The translations under genes were made by a program, and so were the position numbers. A stretch of DNA of 39,218 nucleotides from NCBI GenBank assembly GCA_019115985.1, contig DXCN01000059.1, forward strand, positions 1-39,218, in the 5' to 3' direction. Every line of letters starts with the position of its first letter. Positions within the stretch are counted from its first letter, which is position 1. The notes beneath the pieces were generated by a model. The model made no database searches and had not been told where the DNA came from. It saw only the letters and a program-made list of their open reading frames with translations. The DNA is from Candidatus Rothia avicola. Its GTDB lineage: Bacteria > Actinomycetota > Actinomycetes > Actinomycetales > Micrococcaceae. Shown in pieces: positions 16,943 to 24,850 of the stretch.

Positions 16943-17500
16943 ATGAATCGTCAGGATTTATAGGGAACATACCGTCAGAAAAAGCGACCCGGCATCGTTG
17001 CCGGTGCCGCACTCGGCTTGAGCCTCCTGCTCGCCGTTGCTGCCTCGTTTTTCCTGGCGGGAATTTCAACTTTAGGGCGCTCACCGGGCAGTGAGCCTAT
17101 TGAACATATTACGGTGACCCGCAAGGCAGCAGTGCCAGGCTATTCCGATGCCCAGTGCTGGCAGGCCTTCACCCGCGTGGCCGAAACGAATATTCTGGGC
17201 AAGGAGCTTCTGGCCCATAAATTCTCCGTTATCTGGTGCGCGAAGGACGGCGGCATCGTTTACCAGCAGGACGCCACCACGGTTGACTACGAGGGCCCTA
17301 ATATGCGCTCAGACCCGCCTGCTAACCCCGATTATTCGCTGGCCTATGAGCTGGATTCTCTCGAGTCATACCGCACGGTTATTAGCCGCATGGTGAATAA
17401 CAGTAGCGGACTGCCGAGCTACGGTTTCGAACGGTGCGTGGCCTTTACCCTCGACGCTGAAGGTACAGCGGAAGGAGAGCTCTCGTGCGTCCCCAATTAG
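16943..17500 (+). pseudogene. Cassette protein A1: membrane-anchored Cys protein with an amber codon at position 7
   Basis: The natural start is ATG 16943, with GAAAGG 8 bases upstream and TAATCT at 16909 as possible -10 box. Codon 7 is TAG (16961-16963), after which the same frame stays open to 17500. It encodes a basic stretch (RQKKRPG), a hydrophobic anchor and an exported domain of about 140 residues. The only downstream start is TTG 17018, inside the hydrophobic segment and without a ribosome binding site. The exported domain has Cys in QCWQA, VIWC, ERC and SC, all shared with the protein at 17840. Either the gene is inactivated, the codon is suppressed, or the base is an error. Function unknown. 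Confidence 0.6.
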
Positions 17501-17814
17501 ACCTAGAACAGGTACCCGGTACGGTTCTGGCTGAGGACGGTCGCCCGGTCTTTCTACAGACAGCACCCGGCCTCTTTGCGACCTGGGTTTATCCTTTGGC
17601 CCTGCTCCTGCTCTTGCTCGTGAATCAGCCCCTAGCCCTGTGGCTGGTGTTAGCTGCTGGTGTTTATGCCCACGGGGTGCGCTACCCCAGGGTCTATGAG
17701 GTCTTTTACCCTGTTTACTTCTATCTTTCGGTGGTGCTTGTGGCCCTCCTGCCCGTGGTACACCTGGTGCTTACCTTAGCGACCGGGGTGAGCGTGACGG
17801 ACGCGCACCCCTAG
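17485..17814 (+). CDS. Cassette protein B1: small membrane protein
   Basis: This 109-residue protein has a short hydrophilic N-terminus followed by three hydrophobic segments (about residues 31-46, 48-62 and 75-100). Between the second and third lies YAHGVRYPRVYEVF, which matches YANGVRYPRQHGVF in the protein at 18400. The GTG start lies inside the end of the preceding gene (16-base overlap) with GGAGAG just upstream, so the two are translationally coupled. I do not recognise the family. Its fate is tied to the broken A1 gene: if A1 is untranslated, coupling may reduce B1. Confidence 0.7.
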   Translation: MRPQLDLEQVPGTVLAEDGRPVFLQTAPGLFATWVYPLALLLLLLVNQPLALWLVLAAGVYAHGVRYPRVYEVFYPVYFYLSVVLVALLPVVHLVLTLATGVSVTDAHP

Positions 17815-17839
17815 CCCCAGCGAGAAAGCGAGGAGAACG

Positions 17840-18406
17840 GTGAAAACTGGGCATCATACCATCCTGCTAGGGCGGGTATGTACCGCTGTGCTGGTTATTC
17901 TGCCCCTCTTGCTGGGCTGGCTTGTTTCTAGTCAGCAAATGAAGAACTGGGACTACATGCGGAACAATGACGGTGCCCTACTTGTATCGGTGAACTCCTG
18001 GAGCGTCAGCAACCTGGTAACGGGATCAACCCGCGATAAGATCACCGAAAAAGAAGCGGCCCTTTATACAGACCATCAGTGCTGGCAGGCGAGCACACCG
18101 GTGACAGAAGAAAACCTGCTGGGTTCTGACCTGACCACCACGGTTTTCTCCCTGGGCTGGTGCACCGACGGCTCTGCCATCACCTACCTGAGTAACCTCA
18201 CCTACACCTCATCCAGCTTCTCCCTGCTTGGCGATAACTCGGTCTACGACAGGGAGCCTAAGATATGGGAAGAAAAGGGGCCTGCAGCCCGGGTATCGGT
18301 GGTGCGGGAGTTCAACCGCACCAGCCTCAACAGCTATGGCTACACCCGTTGCGTGAACTTCTCCATTGACAGTGAGGGCACCGCAGAAGCGAGGCTGACA
18401 TGCTAA
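17840..18406 (+). CDS. Cassette protein A2: membrane-anchored Cys protein
   Basis: The 188-residue paralogue of A1 has an N-terminal transmembrane or signal-anchor helix (about residues 10-30) and an exported domain. Conserved with A1 are HQCWQA, the N(I/L)LG segment, GWC (VIWC in A1), YG(Y/F)xRCV, and the end EGTAEARLTC (EGTAEGELSC in A1). The four conserved Cys could form two disulfides outside the cell (inference). GAGGAG lies 5-10 bases before the GTG start. It overlaps B2 by seven bases. No known domain recognised. Confidence 0.75.
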   Translation: MKTGHHTILLGRVCTAVLVILPLLLGWLVSSQQMKNWDYMRNNDGALLVSVNSWSVSNLVTGSTRDKITEKEAALYTDHQCWQASTPVTEENLLGSDLTTTVFSLGWCTDGSAITYLSNLTYTSSSFSLLGDNSVYDREPKIWEEKGPAARVSVVREFNRTSLNSYGYTRCVNFSIDSEGTAEARLTC

Positions 18407-18699
18407 AGAGAACAGACACCCACTACGACACCACCGGCCGTCAGGTTTACCTCAACTACCGACCTGGTTTCTTCGCCCAGCCCTGGTACCCGGTGCTGGT
18501 CTTTGTGCTCCTTGCTCCCTCTGCCCAACTTTTGTCCCTTATTCTGCTCATCGCAGGCACATACGCTAACGGGGTGCGCTACCCCCGCCAGCACGGGGTC
18601 TTCAAGCGAGGCTACTTCTTCTTCTCCTTCATTGCCGGAGTGGTTATTCCCTTCGCAGCGATTTTCTGGGGCAGCGCAACGACCGTGAGCTTCGGTTAA
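18400..18699 (+). CDS. Cassette protein B2: small membrane protein
   Basis: This 99-residue paralogue of B1 has the same layout: a hydrophilic N-terminus with a YxxTGRQVYL stretch like EDGRPVFL in B1, two close hydrophobic segments, the YANGVRYPRQHGVF motif and a final hydrophobic segment. The ATG overlaps the end of A2. It ends tail to tail with mutY, the two stop codons overlapping by four bases. Together A2-B2 repeat the A1-B1 arrangement. Confidence 0.72.
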   Translation: MLKRTDTHYDTTGRQVYLNYRPGFFAQPWYPVLVFVLLAPSAQLLSLILLIAGTYANGVRYPRQHGVFKRGYFFFSFIAGVVIPFAAIFWGSATTVSFG

Positions 18700-19661
18700 A
18701 GGCTGACCTTATCGCCCTCAACCAGCCGGGCGAGGCCGTCCGCCAGGAGCCCCGAGAAACAGCGCTCAACCTGCTCCGGCGGGGGAGACAGAGCCTGCAG
18801 CTTGGCAACAGCAGGAACAAGCCCCTCGGGAACAACAATATCTGCCCGCCCCACACTGGTCAGCAGCTGGGTCGGAACCGGCTCCTGGGCGGCGCGCAGC
18901 ACGCCCATCATGGCACCCCGCAGCTGACGGTCGGTCCCGGCCCAGGCCTGGCCCTTAGGCACATAGTCGGCCTCGGGGCGTCCTGCCGCAACCCAGGCGC
19001 AGGAATCCACCACCGGGCAACGCTCGCAGCTCGGGGTTTTAGCGGTGCAGATGAGAGCTCCCAGCTCCATGACCGAGACATTCCACAGGCAGGACGCCGC
19101 CAGGTCAGCGGGCATCAGCTCGTCGGCTAAGCGGGTTTCGGCAGCCGTAAGCGCCTTAGCAGGCAGCGCCTTGCCCGAGATAAGGCGGGCATGAACCCGA
19201 CGGATATTGGTATCAACCACCGTGGCCCGTGCCCCAAACGCAAACACAGATATAGCTGCCGCGGTATATGAGCCCACGCCGGGTAAGGCCAAAAGCTCCT
19301 CGTAGCTACCCGGCACCTGACCATCGTACTGCTGAACGATTGCCTGCGCCGCAGCGTGTAGGCGAAGTGCCCGGCGGGGGTAGCCCAGACGTCCCCAGGC
19401 CCGCACAGCCTCGCCCGAATCTTCAGCCGCCAAATCAGCGGGGGAGGGCCAGCGTTCTAACCAGGTCTCCCAGACTGGCAGTACCCGCTTAACCGGAGTC
19501 TGCTGCAGCATAAACTCACTGACCATCACCTCCCAGGGAGTATTGCTCCCGGTGCGCCAGGGCAGGTCACGGCGGTTCTCTAAATACCACCCGTTAATCT
19601 CGGTATGTAGGTTCTCAAGTTCCTGGGGAGTCAGCTGGCTCAGCGGCAAAGTAAAAGACAC
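18696..19661 (-). CDS. mutY: A/G-specific adenine glycosylase
   Basis: MutY removes adenine mispaired with 8-oxoguanine or guanine. The 321-residue protein has SEFMLQQT with catalytic Glu49, the helix-hairpin-helix LPGVGSYTAAAI (about 126-137), catalytic Asp150 in VVDTNIRRVH, and a 4Fe-4S loop with Cys205, 212, 215 and 221 (C-x6-C-x2-C-x5-C). The C-terminal part after residue 235 is short for the 8-oxoG-recognition domain. The GTG start at 19661 is supported by TAGAGT ending 6 bases upstream. It is divergent from the Ser-rich protein gene and close to disA and radA, all genome-maintenance genes. Confidence 0.95.
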   Translation of the reverse strand: MSFTLPLSQLTPQELENLHTEINGWYLENRRDLPWRTGSNTPWEVMVSEFMLQQTPVKRVLPVWETWLERWPSPADLAAEDSGEAVRAWGRLGYPRRALRLHAAAQAIVQQYDGQVPGSYEELLALPGVGSYTAAAISVFAFGARATVVDTNIRRVHARLISGKALPAKALTAAETRLADELMPADLAASCLWNVSVMELGALICTAKTPSCERCPVVDSCAWVAAGRPEADYVPKGQAWAGTDRQLRGAMMGVLRAAQEPVPTQLLTSVGRADIVVPEGLVPAVAKLQALSPPPEQVERCFSGLLADGLARLVEGDKVSL

Positions 19662-19667
19662 TCCAAC

Positions 19668-19673
19668 ACTCTA
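19668..19673 (-). promoter_or_regulatory. -10 box of a leaderless promoter for mutY
   Basis: TAGAGT on the minus strand is followed by 6 nt and the GTG start. It lies back to back with the promoter of the gene at 19748. Confidence 0.5.
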
Positions 19674-19735
19674 AAACACCCGCAACCAGGAGCACGAACA
19701 CAGCGCAAAAGTTCCGCAGGTGGCATAGAAAAAGG

Positions 19736-19741
19736 TACTCT
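19736..19741 (+). promoter_or_regulatory. -10 box of a leaderless promoter for the gene at 19748
   Basis: TACTCT is followed by 6 nt and the ATG at 19748; no Shine-Dalgarno is seen. Confidence 0.5.
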
Positions 19742-19747
19742 AGATAT

Positions 19748-20524
19748 ATGTCTGAAAACGTTGATTCACAGGTGGAAGAAGTCTCACCCGAGGTCTACCG
19801 CCGCCGCCGCATTGTTGCCGTCCTCATCCTGGTTCTTGTTCTGCTCCTCATTATCGGTCTGATTAGCTGGTTGGCAGGTCGGGGTAACAGTTCCGATAAC
19901 GCAACCGCCACCGCAAGTACCTCTACCAGCGCCGAAGCCTTCAGCGACTTTAGTCAGCGCGCCACCGAATCAGCGACCCCCTCAGAAAGCGCTGAAGCCA
20001 GTGAATCTGCAAACGCCAGCGAATCAGCAACCGCTAGCGAGAGCGCAGAGGCTAGCGAATCAGCTGAGCCTACCGAGTCTGCTGAAGCTACCGAATCAGC
20101 TGAACCCACTGCGTCCGACTCACCCACCGAGGCCGTCGTAACAGCCTGCACCGCAGCCGACCTGCAGGTAAGCCTGACCGCCGACCGCACCAGCTACGCA
20201 GCAGGCCAGAACCCCGCCCTGGCTGTCACCTACACCAACACCTCCGGTAACCCCTGCATCGTGACCGGCGGCGCCAACAACGTAGACGTTAACATCACCT
20301 CCGGCCCTGCCCAGGTCTACAACTATGCCCAGTGCTACGCCAACCCCGTAGCCGACGCCGAAGTTGCCGCCGGTGCCACCAACACCACCGCCCTGACCTG
20401 GGACCGCTCCCTCAACGTCCTGGGTTGCAACACCGCAGCAACCATCCAGCCCGGCTACTACTGGGCAACCGCAACCGTCAACGGCGTGGCCTCACAGCCC
20501 GTCCGTATCATCGTCACCGGCTAA
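19748..20524 (+). CDS. Anchored exoprotein with Ser/Glu/Ala repeat stalk
   Basis: The 258-residue protein has an acidic cytoplasmic N-terminus, a YRRRR stop-transfer stretch and one transmembrane helix (about residues 23-44). A low-complexity stalk follows (about 52-128), built from degenerate (A/T/P)-S/T-E-S-A-E units. The C-terminal domain of about 125 residues (from VTACTAADLQVSL) has three or four Cys and beta-strand-like alternation, resembling DUF4232-like exported domains. The stalk probably projects the domain through the cell wall. The repeats are encoded by related 6-12 base units (about 19960-20120), so length variation between strains is likely. Function unknown. Confidence 0.75.
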   Translation: MSENVDSQVEEVSPEVYRRRRIVAVLILVLVLLLIIGLISWLAGRGNSSDNATATASTSTSAEAFSDFSQRATESATPSESAEASESANASESATASESAEASESAEPTESAEATESAEPTASDSPTEAVVTACTAADLQVSLTADRTSYAAGQNPALAVTYTNTSGNPCIVTGGANNVDVNITSGPAQVYNYAQCYANPVADAEVAAGATNTTALTWDRSLNVLGCNTAATIQPGYYWATATVNGVASQPVRIIVTG

Positions 20525-20547
20525 GCCCCCTAGCCCCACAGACCGCT

Positions 20548-20582
20548 ACCGCCCCGGCCCGCCCTGTGCCTGCCGGGGCGGT
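20548..20582 (+). terminator. GC-rich hairpin before disA
   Basis: ACCGCCCCGGC (20548-20558) pairs perfectly with GCCGGGGCGGT (20572-20582), followed by a weak T run. It is a likely terminator of the Ser-rich protein gene. Confidence 0.7.
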
Positions 20583-20606
20583 GCCGTTTCTAGCCTCCCT
20601 GTGCAC

Positions 20607-20612
20607 TAAAAT
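20607..20612 (+). promoter_or_regulatory. -10 box of a leaderless promoter for disA
   Basis: TAAAAT ends 7 nt before the GTG at 20620. Confidence 0.5.
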
Positions 20613-20619
20613 TGGTGGA

Positions 20620-21687
20620 GTGCTAACGGCTTATAGTGAATCTCTGCTGAAAACAATCGCCCAAATCGCCCCCGGTACCGAACTCCGCGAGGGGCTGGAA
20701 CGTATCTTGCGCGGCCGCACCGGTGCGCTAATCGTGCTGGGCAGCGATAGAACCGTAGCGCAGATGTCATCGGGCGGGTTTGCTATCAACACCGAATTCT
20801 CTGCCACCCGTGTGCGGGAACTCGCCAAGATGGACGGCGCGATTGTTTGCGACAAGGACGCTTCCACCCTGCTGGCAGCCGGGGTACAGCTCCTGCCCGA
20901 CCCGTCTATCGATACCAATGAGTCGGGTACCCGCCACCGCACCGCAGAACGCGTGGCAAAACAAACCGGCTTCCCCGTCATCGCGGTGAGCGCATCGATG
21001 TCCCTGATCTCGGTCTACACCGAGGGGATCCGCTACACGGTTGAAGACACCCAGTCGCTCATGAGCCGCGCTAATCAGGCTATCCGCACTCTCGATAGCT
21101 ATACAGAGCGCCTTGAACAGGTGCTCCACCAGCTCTCTTCCCTAGAAATTGAAGCTAACGTAACCCTGCGCGACGTAGCCAGCACCCTACAGCGCATGGA
21201 GATGGTCCGTAGAATCACCGTTGAGGCGGGCCACTACGTGGTGGAGCTGGGCAAGGTGGGCCGCTTGGTTGCTCTGCAGCTTGAAGAACTGACCACCCAT
21301 GACCTGCCCGCTACCTGGGTCGTCTTGCGCGATTACCTGCCCGCAGACACAAGCCCCGAAGACCTCCAGGCTGCTGTGGACGCTCTAGCCCAGCTTGACG
21401 ATAAGGAAATCGTTGATCCCCTGACCATCGCCCGTACCGCAGGGCTGGGTGAAGAGCTAGACGCCCCCCTGCACCCCCACGGCCACCGCCTGCTGGCCGG
21501 TATCAAGTCCATGCCCGGGGCAGTTGCTGACCGCCTGGTTGACCGCTTTGACGGCCTACAGTCGCTCATGGCTGCCAGCCTCGATGACCTGCGGGCCGTG
21601 GAAGGTATCGGTGAACAGCGCGCCCGCGTGATTCGAGAATCCCTCTCTCGCATGGCCGAAAGCTCGCTCTTAGAGAGATTTATGTAG
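20620..21687 (+). CDS. disA: DNA integrity scanning protein, diadenylate cyclase
   Basis: DisA makes cyclic di-AMP from two ATP and scans DNA for branched structures. The 355-residue product has the DAC domain with the DGA motif (residues 72-74) and RHR motif (105-107, in TRHRTAERV), a helical linker, and a C-terminal helix-hairpin-helix DNA-binding domain (near 310-345, VEGIGEQRARVI). The frame is open far upstream into the previous gene, but that part is out of frame with real coding sequence. GTG 20620 follows a hairpin terminator and a TAAAAT box, and gives the usual N-terminus. radA follows 64 bases downstream; the two are often neighbours. Confidence 0.95.
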   Translation: MLTAYSESLLKTIAQIAPGTELREGLERILRGRTGALIVLGSDRTVAQMSSGGFAINTEFSATRVRELAKMDGAIVCDKDASTLLAAGVQLLPDPSIDTNESGTRHRTAERVAKQTGFPVIAVSASMSLISVYTEGIRYTVEDTQSLMSRANQAIRTLDSYTERLEQVLHQLSSLEIEANVTLRDVASTLQRMEMVRRITVEAGHYVVELGKVGRLVALQLEELTTHDLPATWVVLRDYLPADTSPEDLQAAVDALAQLDDKEIVDPLTIARTAGLGEELDAPLHPHGHRLLAGIKSMPGAVADRLVDRFDGLQSLMAASLDDLRAVEGIGEQRARVIRESLSRMAESSLLERFM

Positions 21688-21739
21688 GCTTTAGCTACTG
21701 GCGGCAGCTGGCCGTGCTTAAAGTGTCAGCCACCGGCCT

Positions 21740-21745
21740 TATGCT
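21740..21745 (+). promoter_or_regulatory. -10 box of a leaderless promoter for radA
   Basis: TATGCT is followed by 6 nt and the ATG at 21752. Confidence 0.5.
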
Positions 21746-21751
21746 GTTCAT

Positions 21752-23155
21752 ATGGCTACCCGTAAAACAACCCGCTCACGCTCCGCTAACGCCTACCGCT
21801 GCACCGAATGCGGTTGGACCACCGCTAAATGGGTGGGGCGTTGCGGCGAATGCCAGTCCTGGGGCACTGTAGAAGAAGCCGTCGGGCCGGTTACCGCGAA
21901 AACCACCGTGGCATCGAGCGTGCAGACTCCCGCCCAGCCCATTGGGCGGGTCGATTCTACCGTGGCTCAGTACATGAGCACCTGCAACCCGGAGTTCGAC
22001 CGTGTCTTAGGCGGTGGCCTTGTGCCGGGAGCTGTTATCCTCATGGCCGGTGAACCCGGCGTCGGTAAGTCCACCCTGCTGCTCGACGTGGCCGCTACCT
22101 TTGCCCGCGGTGAATCAACGGGAAAGCCCCACAACGTCCTGTATGTGACCGGCGAAGAGTCGGCGGCCCAGGTTAAGCTTCGCGCCGACCGTATCGGGGC
22201 CCTGGCCGATACCCTCTACCTGACCAGCGAAACCGATCTTGGCACCGCTTTGGCCCATATTGAGCAGGTCAACCCCGACCTACTGATTGTGGACTCGGTA
22301 CAAACCCTGGCCTCATCTGAAGTCGAGGGGAGCGCCGGCGGCGTCACCCAGGTGCGAGAGGTTGCCGCCTCATTGATTGCTGCCGCTAAACGCCGCAATA
22401 TGTGTACCCTGCTGGTGGGTCATGTGACCAAGGAAGGCACTATCGCTGGCCCCCGCCTGCTGGAACACCTGGTCGATGTTGTCTGCCAGTTCGAGGGTGA
22501 TAAGCATACCCCTATTCGTATGCTGCGGGCTATCAAGAACCGCTTCGGCCCCACCGACGAGGTGGGTTGTTTCGATATGCACGAGGACGGCATCGCCCCC
22601 GTCACCGACCCCTCGGGCCTCTTTGTCTCCCGCACCCCGCACCCAGTCTCAGGTACCTGTGTCACCGTCACTATGGAGGGCCGCCGCCCCCTGCTTGCTG
22701 AGGTTCAGGCCCTGCTCGACACCAGCGCCACTCCGCAGCCCCGAAGAACCACCAGCGGCCTCGACAGCTCCCGTATCTCTATGCTCTTAGCTGTGCTCCA
22801 GAAGCGGGCCGGGTTCAACGTGGGCAAGCTAGACTGCTATATCTCAACCGTGGGTGGGGCTAAGATTTCTGAGCCGTCCGCCGACCTGGCCTGCGTGATC
22901 GCCCTGGCCTCCGCCGCCCAAGATAAGCCCCTGCCCCGCAAGCTGGCGGTCTTTGGCGAAGTCGGCTTAGCGGGTGAGGTACGAGCTGTTCCCGGCATCC
23001 GCCAGCGGATCGCCGAGGTCGGGCGACTGGGCTTTACCCACGTGATTGTGCCTGCTTCACCTGCCGGTGTGGGTGATGTACCCGCCGGGGTATCGGTACG
23101 CGAGGTGGCCTCGCTAGGGGAGGCCCTGGCCCTGCTCTTTCCCGGCCAGGGTTAG
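21752..23155 (+). CDS. radA: DNA repair protein RadA (Sms)
   Basis: RadA is a RecA-like, DnaB-like ring ATPase that extends recombination intermediates. The 467 residues contain an N-terminal zinc ribbon with Cys17, 20, 31 and 34. Walker A GEPGVGKSTLL lies near residue 100, followed by a Walker B LLIVDSVQTL, the RadA-specific KNRFG motif near residue 262 and a C-terminal Lon-protease-like domain (KLAVFGEVGLAGEVRAVPG). It ends tail to tail with the FUSC gene, overlapping by four bases. Confidence 0.97.
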   Translation: MATRKTTRSRSANAYRCTECGWTTAKWVGRCGECQSWGTVEEAVGPVTAKTTVASSVQTPAQPIGRVDSTVAQYMSTCNPEFDRVLGGGLVPGAVILMAGEPGVGKSTLLLDVAATFARGESTGKPHNVLYVTGEESAAQVKLRADRIGALADTLYLTSETDLGTALAHIEQVNPDLLIVDSVQTLASSEVEGSAGGVTQVREVAASLIAAAKRRNMCTLLVGHVTKEGTIAGPRLLEHLVDVVCQFEGDKHTPIRMLRAIKNRFGPTDEVGCFDMHEDGIAPVTDPSGLFVSRTPHPVSGTCVTVTMEGRRPLLAEVQALLDTSATPQPRRTTSGLDSSRISMLLAVLQKRAGFNVGKLDCYISTVGGAKISEPSADLACVIALASAAQDKPLPRKLAVFGEVGLAGEVRAVPGIRQRIAEVGRLGFTHVIVPASPAGVGDVPAGVSVREVASLGEALALLFPGQG

Positions 23156-24633
23156 TCGCCCTTCTCCTTCTTGAGGTTCTGCTCAATCACGGTTAGCTGG
23201 GCTGTATTCAGGGCCTGCTGCTTCTCAACTCTAGCAGCGCTGTCGAGCATCTGGGCGGACGCATCCGCCCCGCTTCCTGCCGGGGGTACGGCAGGCATAC
23301 TGCGGGGGTCGCGTACCGAGGCTTCGCGGATCTCCCGAATGGGGGCGCGGTCTTTAGCCCGAAGTACCGTGGTGAGCTGGCGGGTATCGTCCCGGTGCTT
23401 CTGTTCTACCCGCTGCCGTCGGGAACCCTGCTGGCCACCGGCGTCCGCATCTGCCTGCACCGGGAGCATCGTGGTGGTGGGGGCGTGCTCCGTCATGGAA
23501 TCGCCCAAGGGCACCAGCATATCCACTGCCTGCTGGTGGGTCAGGCCCGAAGCTTCTAGCAGGTCAACCACCAGGGGGCGGAGCATCAGCGCCAGGGCCT
23601 CGGCCTCCATGGTGCGCACACCCATCATGTGCGGCTCTAGCCGTCCAGCCAGCTGCGAGAGATCACGGCGGGCTTTCATCTTCCGCTCGGTACGGACGTC
23701 CGCCTCGGGGGCAGACATACCTTCACCCAGCACCTCCACCGCGTCACCAATGCTCTTCAGCGCCTCAGCGATAGAGGTGATAGCCTCCTGCGAAATCTGC
23801 ACATTGTTGATGGTTGAAGCGAGTCGGCGGTTGAGTACCCGGGTGTTGCGGATAGCGTAGTCAATCTTGCCCAGGGCCTGTGAATAGCGGTCGAGCTCCT
23901 TCATATGAGACCGGCCCGTCCAGGCCAGCTGGGCCATGCCCTTTGAGGTAATAATGTCCTTCTCACAGGTGTTATAGAGCGGCTGTAGGCGACGGGCAGA
24001 TGCCAGGGCATGCCAGGCCTCCTTGCCGTCGTAGTGCTCCATGGCCTCACCGGCATCGCGGAAGACCGCTGCAAAAGAACCCATCATGGTTTTAGCGTTC
24101 TCACGCGGGGTGCGACGCGGGTCTTTAGGGAAGAGGAACATGAGCAAGAAAGCACACAGGCCACCGACAATACCGTCTAGGCTTCGGGCAAAGGGACCGT
24201 CAATATTCGGCGGCAGTAAAACCACCAGACAGGACTGCAGACCCATCTGAATCGTAAAAAGAATACCGTTATCCAAAAAACGGGCCAGCATAATCGACAG
24301 GAACATCACCAATCCCGCCTGCCAGATGCCCCGCCCCAGGGCCAGCATCATCATGTCGCCTATCAAAATACCCAGGGTCACCCCAAACGACACTTCTAGG
24401 ATGCGGCGGGCGTGGGTAGCGCCGGTGATATAGCCCAGAGAAACAATGGCAGCGGTCGCCGCAAAAATCGGTTCGGTATGCCCCAGCACCTTCTCCGCAA
24501 AAAGATAGGCCCCGATACCCGAGGCCACAATCTGAAGAGACTGGAAAAAGCCATCCTTCATACGGCGCCAGCCCAAACGGCTATGCTCCTGCGCCCGCTT
24601 CTTTAAACTCTCAACCTGCTGACCAAAACCCAT
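23152..24633 (-). CDS. FUSC-family (aromatic acid exporter-like) membrane protein
   Basis: The protein of about 493 residues has an N-terminal membrane domain with roughly five or six transmembrane segments (about residues 28-165), showing the ATAAIVSLGYITGATHARR and GDMMMLALGRGIWQAGLVMF stretches typical of FUSC/ArAE exporters. It is followed by a long cytoplasmic helical region and a charged, Gln/Asp/Arg-rich tail. An ATG at 24642 would add MVG, but it overlaps the -10 box; ATG 24633 lies 7 bases after TAGAAT. It is divergent from pstS. The substrate is unknown; it exports small amphipathic molecules by family analogy. Confidence 0.78.
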   Translation of the reverse strand: MGFGQQVESLKKRAQEHSRLGWRRMKDGFFQSLQIVASGIGAYLFAEKVLGHTEPIFAATAAIVSLGYITGATHARRILEVSFGVTLGILIGDMMMLALGRGIWQAGLVMFLSIMLARFLDNGILFTIQMGLQSCLVVLLPPNIDGPFARSLDGIVGGLCAFLLMFLFPKDPRRTPRENAKTMMGSFAAVFRDAGEAMEHYDGKEAWHALASARRLQPLYNTCEKDIITSKGMAQLAWTGRSHMKELDRYSQALGKIDYAIRNTRVLNRRLASTINNVQISQEAITSIAEALKSIGDAVEVLGEGMSAPEADVRTERKMKARRDLSQLAGRLEPHMMGVRTMEAEALALMLRPLVVDLLEASGLTHQQAVDMLVPLGDSMTEHAPTTTMLPVQADADAGGQQGSRRQRVEQKHRDDTRQLTTVLRAKDRAPIREIREASVRDPRSMPAVPPAGSGADASAQMLDSAARVEKQQALNTAQLTVIEQNLKKEKGD

Positions 24634-24640
24634 ACCCACC

Positions 24641-24646
24641 ATTCTA
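24641..24646 (-). promoter_or_regulatory. -10 box of a leaderless promoter for the FUSC gene
   Basis: TAGAAT on the minus strand ends 7 nt before ATG 24633. Confidence 0.5.
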
Positions 24647-24701
24647 AACCCGCGGCTTCAACCCGACCGCCTGCGTCCTTAACCCTAACTGTGCGCCCCC
24701 T

Positions 24702-24734
24702 GTTCACCCACCGTTCACCCACTGCTAGCCCACC
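24702..24734 (+). promoter_or_regulatory. PHO box (PhoP-type direct repeats) upstream of pstS
   Basis: GTTCACCCACC (24702-24712) and GTTCACCCACT (24713-24723) are adjacent 11-bp direct repeats with 10 of 11 bases the same, followed by a degenerate third unit GCTAGCCCACC (24724-24734). This is the architecture of actinobacterial PhoP sites (Streptomyces consensus near GTTCACC). A weaker pair of 11-bp units lies at 24791-24812 (CGTCTCACACA, GTTCTCACACG). It predicts induction of pstSCAB under phosphate limitation, and could also touch the divergent FUSC gene. Confidence 0.75.
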
Positions 24735-24850
24735 TGCTACCTAACGCCCCTAAAGTCAGATGCGTTAGACACCGTTCCCTTCCTACTCACCGTCTCACAC
24801 AGTTCTCACACGAGACAGGGTAGGGCATACAAACTCAAAGGAAATTACCT

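Noticed and set aside
20332-20619. A longer disA frame starting at 20332
   Set aside because: This part lies inside the preceding gene in another frame and across its terminator; the DAC domain begins properly after GTG 20620 with a -10 box upstream.
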